From assembly GCF_012034935.1 (NCBI RefSeq), contig NZ_JAATEN010000005.1:124001-188000 (forward strand): a stretch of 64,000 bases of DNA, in the 5' to 3' direction. A program made the translations under genes and the position numbers. This document shows, one piece after another, positions 59,514 through 64,000 of this stretch (positions are counted from its first letter, which is position 1; each line of letters starts with the position of its first letter). Under the pieces are notes generated by a model. It had not been told where the DNA came from. It did not search any database and saw only the letters and a list, made by a program, of their open reading frames with translations. The DNA comes from Streptomyces zingiberis (lineage in GTDB: Bacteria > Actinomycetota > Actinomycetes > Streptomycetales > Streptomycetaceae).

Positions 59514-61277
59514 GTGCGCAAGGTGCTCATCGCCAACCGGGGCGAAATCGCGGTCCGTGTGGCCCGCGCCTGCCGGGACGCCGGAATCGCGAGCGTAGCC
59601 GTCTACGCCGATCCGGACCGGGACGCTCTGCACGTCCGCGCGGCCGACGAGGCCTACGCGCTGGGTGGCGACACCCCGGCCACCAGCTATCTGGACATGT
59701 CCAAGGTGCTGGCCGCGGCGGCCGAGTCGGGCGCCGACGCCGTCCATCCCGGCTACGGCTTCCTCTCGGAGAACGCCGACTTCGCGCGGGCCGTCCTCGA
59801 CGCGGGCCTGACCTGGATCGGCCCGCCCCCGCAGGCGATCCGCGATCTCGGTGACAAGGTCGCCGCCCGCCACATCGCCCAGCGCGCCGGCGCCCCGCTG
59901 GTCGCCGGCACCCCCGACCCGGTCTCCGGCGCCGACGAGGTCGTGGCCTTCGCCGAGGAACACGGCCTGCCCATCGCCATCAAGGCGGCGTTCGGTGGCG
60001 GCGGCCGCGGCCTGAAGGTGGCCCGCACCCTCGACGAGGTGCCCGAGCTGTACGACTCCGCGGTGCGCGAGGCCGTCGCCGCCTTCGGCCGCGGCGAGTG
60101 CTTCGTCGAGCGCTACCTGGACCGGCCGCGCCACGTCGAGACCCAGTGCCTGGCCGACCGGCACGGCAACGTCGTCGTGGTCTCCACCCGCGACTGTTCC
60201 CTCCAGCGCCGTCACCAGAAGCTCGTCGAGGAGGCCCCGGCCCCCTTCCTCAGCGAGGAGCAGAACGCCGAGCTGTACCGCGCCTCCAAGGCCATCCTCA
60301 AGGAGGCCGGTTACGTCGGCGCGGGCACCGTGGAGTTCCTCGTCGGCAACGACGGCACGATCTCCTTCCTGGAGGTCAACACCCGTCTCCAGGTGGAGCA
60401 CCCGGTGACCGAGGAGGTCACCGGCATCGACCTGGTCCGCGAGATGTTCCGAGTCGCCGACGGCGAGGAACTCGGCTACGGCGACCCGCCGGTGCGCGGC
60501 CACTCCTTCGAGTTCCGCATCAACGGCGAGGACCCGGGCCGCAACTTCCTGCCCGCCCCCGGCACCGTCACCCTCTTCTCCCCGCCCTCCGGGCCGGGCG
60601 TCCGGCTGGACGCCGGGGTCGAGTCCGGCTCCGTCATCGGCCCGGCCTGGGACTCCCTGCTGGCCAAGCTGATCGTCACGGGCGCCACCCGGCAGCAGGC
60701 CCTCCAGCGCGCCGCGCGCGCCCTGGCGGAGTTCCGGATCGAGGGCATGGCCACGGCGATCCCCTTCCACCGCGCGGTCGTGACGGACCCGGCGTTCGCC
60801 CCCGAACTGGGCGGCTCCGCCGAGCCGTTCACCGTCCACACCCGGTGGATCGAGACCGGATTCGTCAACGAGATCACGCCGTTCGCCGCTCCGGGTGCCG
60901 ACGAGGCCGAGGGCGAGACGCGCGAGACGGTCGTGGTCGAGGTGGGCGGCAAGCGCCTGGAGGTCTCGCTGCCCGCTTCGCTGGGCGCGGGCGCCGCCCC
61001 GGCCGCCGGGCAGAAGAAGCCGAAGCGGAAGGCCGCCAAGAAGGCCGGCTCCGCCGCCTCCGGCGACACCCTGGCCTCGCCCATGCAGGGCACCGTGGTG
61101 AAGGTCGCCGTGGAGGAGGGCCAGCGGGTCGAGGAGGGCGAGCTGATCGTGGTCCTGGAGGCCATGAAGATGGAGCAGCCGCTCAACGCGCACAAGGCCG
61201 GCACGGTCAAGGGCCTCGCCACCGAGGTCGGGGCGGCCCTCTCCTCGGGGGCCGTCATCTGCGAGATCAAGGACTGA
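59514..61277 (+). CDS. accA2: Acetyl/propionyl-CoA carboxylase alpha chain, BC-BCCP fusion
   Basis: 587 residues. Biotin carboxylase N-terminal domain (about 1-450: [22 protein letters not shown]-grasp region [38 protein letters not shown]), a linker with [12 protein letters not shown], and a C-terminal biotinyl domain with EAMKMEQ (biotin Lys 552). GTG after GGAGG. Shared alpha subunit of acyl-CoA carboxylases in Streptomyces; the beta chain may be PccB at 55692. It probably needs BirA (54296) for biotinylation. Confidence 0.93.
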   Translation: MRKVLIANRGEIAVRVARACRDAGIASVAVYADPDRDALHVRAADEAYALGGDTPATSYLDMSKVLAAAAESGADAVHPGYGFLSENADFARAVLDAGLTWIGPPPQAIRDLGDKVAARHIAQRAGAPLVAGTPDPVSGADEVVAFAEEHGLPIAIKAAFGGGGRGLKVARTLDEVPELYDSAVREAVAAFGRGECFVERYLDRPRHVETQCLADRHGNVVVVSTRDCSLQRRHQKLVEEAPAPFLSEEQNAELYRASKAILKEAGYVGAGTVEFLVGNDGTISFLEVNTRLQVEHPVTEEVTGIDLVREMFRVADGEELGYGDPPVRGHSFEFRINGEDPGRNFLPAPGTVTLFSPPSGPGVRLDAGVESGSVIGPAWDSLLAKLIVTGATRQQALQRAARALAEFRIEGMATAIPFHRAVVTDPAFAPELGGSAEPFTVHTRWIETGFVNEITPFAAPGADEAEGETRETVVVEVGGKRLEVSLPASLGAGAAPAAGQKKPKRKAAKKAGSAASGDTLASPMQGTVVKVAVEEGQRVEEGELIVVLEAMKMEQPLNAHKAGTVKGLATEVGAALSSGAVICEIKD

Positions 61278-61280
61278 GCG

Positions 61281-61347
61281 GGCGGCGGTCCACCACCGCC
61301 GCCGATCTGTCTCCGGGCCCGCCGTACCGCACCGTACGGCGGGCCCG
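61281..61347. terminator. Two hairpins ending accA2
   Basis: GGCGGCGGT (61281-61289) / ACCGCCGCC (61295-61303), then CGGGCCCGCCGTAC (61314-61327) / GTACGGCGGGCCCG (61334-61347), both perfect. Strong termination right after the carboxylase stop. Confidence 0.82.
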
Positions 61348-61470
61348 TCCCGTTCCCGCCTTCCCGCCGGTACGCGGCCCCCGCCGGTCGCCCCACCACC
61401 CTGCCCACCGTCCCGGTGGCTGCCGTCCCGGCGGGCTCCCCGCCCCCGCTACGGCCTCGCGGGCCCCCAC

Positions 61471-61559
61471 CGGCGACGGGCCTTCCGTCCGGCGACGGGC
61501 CTTCCGTCCGGCGACGGGTCTTCCGTCCGGCGACGGGTCTTCCGTCCGGCGACGGGCCT
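61471..61559. repeat. 19-bp tandem repeat, over 4 copies
   Basis: CGGCGACGGG(C/T)CTTCCGTC units at 61471, 61490, 61509 and 61528 plus a partial fifth. Otherwise non-coding stretch 61278-61723. Confidence 0.9.
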
Positions 61560-61723
61560 CGCGGCCGCTCCCCGGCCGCCCCGCCCGCCGGTCGCCCGGC
61601 CCCACCGCCTCCGCCCCCGTGACGGGGCGGTGATCCGCCCCGGGCGGCTCCCGGGCGAGCGCACCACCGCGGCGATGGCATCCTTGGGACCAGGGCGGGC
61701 GAGTGAGGAGGGACCGGGCGGCG

Positions 61724-62356
61724 ATGGCGACCGAGACGGGGCGGACGGCGATGGACACGGCCGGGGCACGCCCCATGCGCGCCGACGCGCGGCGCAATCA
61801 CGAGCGGCTGCTGACCGTGGCCCGGGCCGCGTTCACCGAGCACGGCACGGACACCTCCCTGGAGGAGGTGGCGCGCCGCGCGGGTGTCGGCGTCGGCACG
61901 CTCTACCGCCACTTCCCCAACCGCCGCGCGCTCATCGGCGCCGTCTTCCACGGTGAGGTCGAGGCCCTGGCGGACCGGGCACGGGAACTGCTGGAGGCGG
62001 AGGAGCCCTGTGCCGCGCTCCTCGACTGGCTGCGCGCGCTGATCGACCACTCGGTGACCTACCGGGGCCTCTCCCGCGCCCTGATGACCGCGTCCACCGC
62101 CGCGGACTGCGAACTCTCCTCCTGCGCCGTGCCGGTGCGCGCCGCGGGCGGTGAGCTGCTGGCCCGGGCCCAGCGGGCCGGGGCCACCCGGGCCGAGGTG
62201 GAGATCGGTGATCTGATCCGGCTCACCAACGCCATCGCGATCGCCGTCGAGGAGAGCCCCGGCGACCCCGGCCTCGCCGACCGGCTGCTCACCCTCACCC
62301 TGCACGGCCTCCGCGCGGACCCGGGCGCGTGCGCCCCGGGACCGGCCGGCCGCTGA
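61724..62356 (+). CDS. TetR family transcriptional regulator
   Basis: 210 residues. N-terminal HTH (RNHERLLTVARAAFTEHGTDTSLEEVARRAGVGVGTLYRHFPNRRALIGAVF, about 28-80) and a helical ligand domain (about 85-200). GAGGAGGGA precedes ATG 61724. No adjacent target is obvious. 62357-62528 holds GGCCCACCCGCTG-type repeats and no gene. Confidence 0.85.
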   Translation: MATETGRTAMDTAGARPMRADARRNHERLLTVARAAFTEHGTDTSLEEVARRAGVGVGTLYRHFPNRRALIGAVFHGEVEALADRARELLEAEEPCAALLDWLRALIDHSVTYRGLSRALMTASTAADCELSSCAVPVRAAGGELLARAQRAGATRAEVEIGDLIRLTNAIAIAVEESPGDPGLADRLLTLTLHGLRADPGACAPGPAGR

Positions 62357-62528
62357 CCCGCCCGCTGGCCCACCCACTGGCCCACCCGCTGCCCCACCCG
62401 TGCAGCGGGGCGGTTCACCGGAGCGGGCGCGCGGCCGGTGACGGTACGCGGTGCCCGCCCCGCGCCGGCCGGCCCGACCACACACCGCGGACCGCACCGC
62501 ACGTGGGCCGGGCCCGCCGCCGCCCAGG

Positions 62529-63590
62529 TCAGCGGCGACGCAGATCCGCCACCCGCCCACCCGTGGCGGGCGGTTCGGCGGTCGGGGGCCCGCCCCGGAG
62601 CGGGGGCGTGGTGGACGCGGCCGGGTGCGCGCGGCGCTGCCCGGGGAGGGGCAGGTCCTCGGTGCGCCCGGGGCCCTGCCCGCCCGCCGGCGGCTTGCCA
62701 CCGCCCGGCCCGGCGGCCGGGGACGGGCCCCGCCCGGCGGCGGGAGGCACCGGGCGCGGCCTGCGCCCCGGCCCCGGCGCGGCCCCGGCGCCCCCGCCGG
62801 TGCCACCGCCGGGCGCAGCCACCGTGATCTGCACGCCCTGGTCCGCCAGGGCCCGGAGTTCGGCGGCGGCCCGCTCCTCGTGCTCCGGGGGCTCGTCGGT
62901 GACCAGCCGGGTGATCGTCTCCGTGGGGACCGTCTGGAACATGGTGTCCGTCCCGAGCTTGGTGTGGTCGGCGAGGACCACCACCTCGGCGGCGGCCTGG
63001 ACGAGGGCCCGGTCGACGCTGGCGGAGAGCATGTTCGAGGTGGACAGGCCCCGTTCGGCGGTCAGCCCACTGCCGGAGAGGAACGCGCGGGAGACCCGGA
63101 GGCCGTGCAGGGACTGCTCCGCGCCACTGCCCACCAGGGCGTGGTCGGAGCCGCGCAGGGTACCCCCGGTCATCACCACCTCGACCCGGTTGGCGTGCGC
63201 CAGCGCCTGCGCGACGAGCAGGGAGTTGGTGACCACGGTGAGGCCGGGGACGCGCGCGAGCCGGCGGGCCAGCTCCTGGGTGGTCGTGCCCGCCCCGACC
63301 ACGATCGCCTCGCCCTCCGTGACCAGGGCGGCGGCACGGTCGGCGATGGCCGTCTTCTCGGCGGTCGCCAGATGGGCCTTCTGCGGGAAACCGGGCTCCC
63401 GGCTGAAACCTCCGGGCAGCACCGCTCCGCCGTGCCGGCGGTCGAGCAGCCCTTCCGCCTCCAGCGCGCGCACGTCACGGCGTACGGTCACTTCTGAGGT
63501 CTGGACGACACGGGCGAGCTCACGGAGCGACACGGCCCCGTTGGCGCGCACCATTTCAAGGATCAATTGGCGACGTTCTGCAGCGAACAC
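62529..63590 (-). CDS. DeoR family regulator with long low-complexity tail
   Basis: 353 residues; GTG start. N-terminal HTH (AAERRQLILEMVRANGAVSLRELARVVQTSEVTVRRDVRALEAEGLL) and DeoR effector domain (about 75-250: VVGAGTTTQELARRL, VEVVMTGGTLRGSDHALVG, ADHTKLGTDTMF). The last about 90 residues are Pro/Gly/Arg-rich and not part of the DeoR fold. Targets unknown; a sugar-phosphate effector is typical. 63591-63858 is non-coding. Confidence 0.88.
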   Translation of the reverse strand: MFAAERRQLILEMVRANGAVSLRELARVVQTSEVTVRRDVRALEAEGLLDRRHGGAVLPGGFSREPGFPQKAHLATAEKTAIADRAAALVTEGEAIVVGAGTTTQELARRLARVPGLTVVTNSLLVAQALAHANRVEVVMTGGTLRGSDHALVGSGAEQSLHGLRVSRAFLSGSGLTAERGLSTSNMLSASVDRALVQAAAEVVVLADHTKLGTDTMFQTVPTETITRLVTDEPPEHEERAAAELRALADQGVQITVAAPGGGTGGGAGAAPGPGRRPRPVPPAAGRGPSPAAGPGGGKPPAGGQGPGRTEDLPLPGQRRAHPAASTTPPLRGGPPTAEPPATGGRVADLRRR

Positions 63591-63858
63591 AAAACTGACA
63601 GTAACGCCACCGACCGACCGCTTTCAGCGGTTTTCGCCGAATAGCAGAAATTGCCCGTGGCCCCGTCCCGCTCCTGCTATACGGGACCATGCCCCGGGCC
63701 CCCGCGGCAACCGCCGTGCCGGAACCGGCCGGGAAGCGCCTCCCGGCCCGGGACCGGGCTCCCGGGAAGCCTGCGGCCGGACCCGGACCCGTCGCGGGGC
63801 GGCCTCCACCCGGCGGGGCGGCGGACGCCGGGCCCCGGAGGCGTGCGCCGGGCCCGGC

Positions 63859-64000
63859 TCAGCCCTCGCCGAGGCTCTTCCGGGTGTGCAGCTGCCGCGC
63901 CACCTCGGCGATCGAACCGGAGAGCGAGGGGTACACCGTGAAGGTGTTGGCCACCTGCTCGACCGTCAGGCTGTTGTCCACGGCGAGCGATATCGGGTGG
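63859..64000 (-). CDS. Lpd-family flavoprotein disulfide reductase, 3' end only
   Basis: Partial gene cut by the window edge: stop at 63859-63861 and the last about 47 residues (HPISLAVDNSLTVEQVANTF, then TVYPSLSGSIAEVARQLH). This is the C-terminal dimerisation domain of pyridine-nucleotide disulfide oxidoreductases (Lpd/NAD(P)H-quinone dehydrogenase type). The FAD and NAD domains lie outside the window. Confidence 0.8.
   Translation of the reverse strand, partial: HPISLAVDNSLTVEQVANTFTVYPSLSGSIAEVARQLHTRKSLGEG

Overview
The window is very G+C-rich, with strong third-position G/C bias, GTG/TTG starts and many 4-bp start/stop overlaps. It encodes acyl-CoA carboxylase subunits with an epsilon peptide, a Streptomyces-type LPMO, a LAXTG surface protein, roadblock proteins and a GAF-GGDEF protein. 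It is therefore chromosomal DNA of a Streptomyces or a close relative. From memory (not checked), the order lpd / deoR / accA2 / maf / pccE / pccB / birA / cya / GGDEF / echA / hutH / L,D-transpeptidase ... msrA / metB / threonine ammonia-lyase is the inverted S. coelicolor SCO4919-SCO4965 core, interrupted here by accessory DNA.

Layout. 1-9.6 kb is core: a DrrAB-type ABC exporter, threonine ammonia-lyase, a MarR regulator, a SigE-like sigma factor with a small membrane protein, metB, a membrane-anchored helical protein and msrA. 9.6-22.4 kb is an accessory island: a phosphotransferase; a divergent XRE-regulator / histidine-kinase-like ATPase module with small proteins; diverged direct repeats; a lower-G+C three-gene ABC-3C-type conflict operon (15974-18875) followed by a nested inverted repeat; a KorSA-like GntR regulator; a DUF6247 protein; a PIN/RHH toxin-antitoxin pair; and two phosphotransferase gene remnants. 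No integrase, transposase or tRNA was found, so it looks like decayed integrative DNA.

22.5-32 kb carries secreted esterases (one apparently starting at ATT), a LacI regulator with a matching operator candidate, a VWA operon and a tail-spike-like beta-helix protein. 32-38.5 kb is a CitA-type two-component system divergent from an ABC importer (ATPase, permease, lipoprotein). 38.5-45.6 kb holds an AA10 LPMO behind a CebR box, a roadblock / PATAN-wHTH operon without a GTPase, and membrane or Q-rich proteins. 45.9-64 kb returns to core: L,D-transpeptidase, LAXTG protein, hutH, enoyl-CoA hydratase, GAF-GGDEF, adenylate cyclase, birA, pccB-pccE, maf, accA2, TetR and DeoR regulators, and the 3' end of an Lpd-family flavoprotein.

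The carboxylase genes work together: BirA biotinylates the BCCP lysine of the alpha chain, which serves the PccB/PccE carboxyltransferase. Intergenic regions hold many perfect hairpin terminators and short tandem arrays. All positions were read by eye. Start sites were chosen from ribosome-binding sites and translational coupling. Functional calls are from recognised motifs, not database searches.
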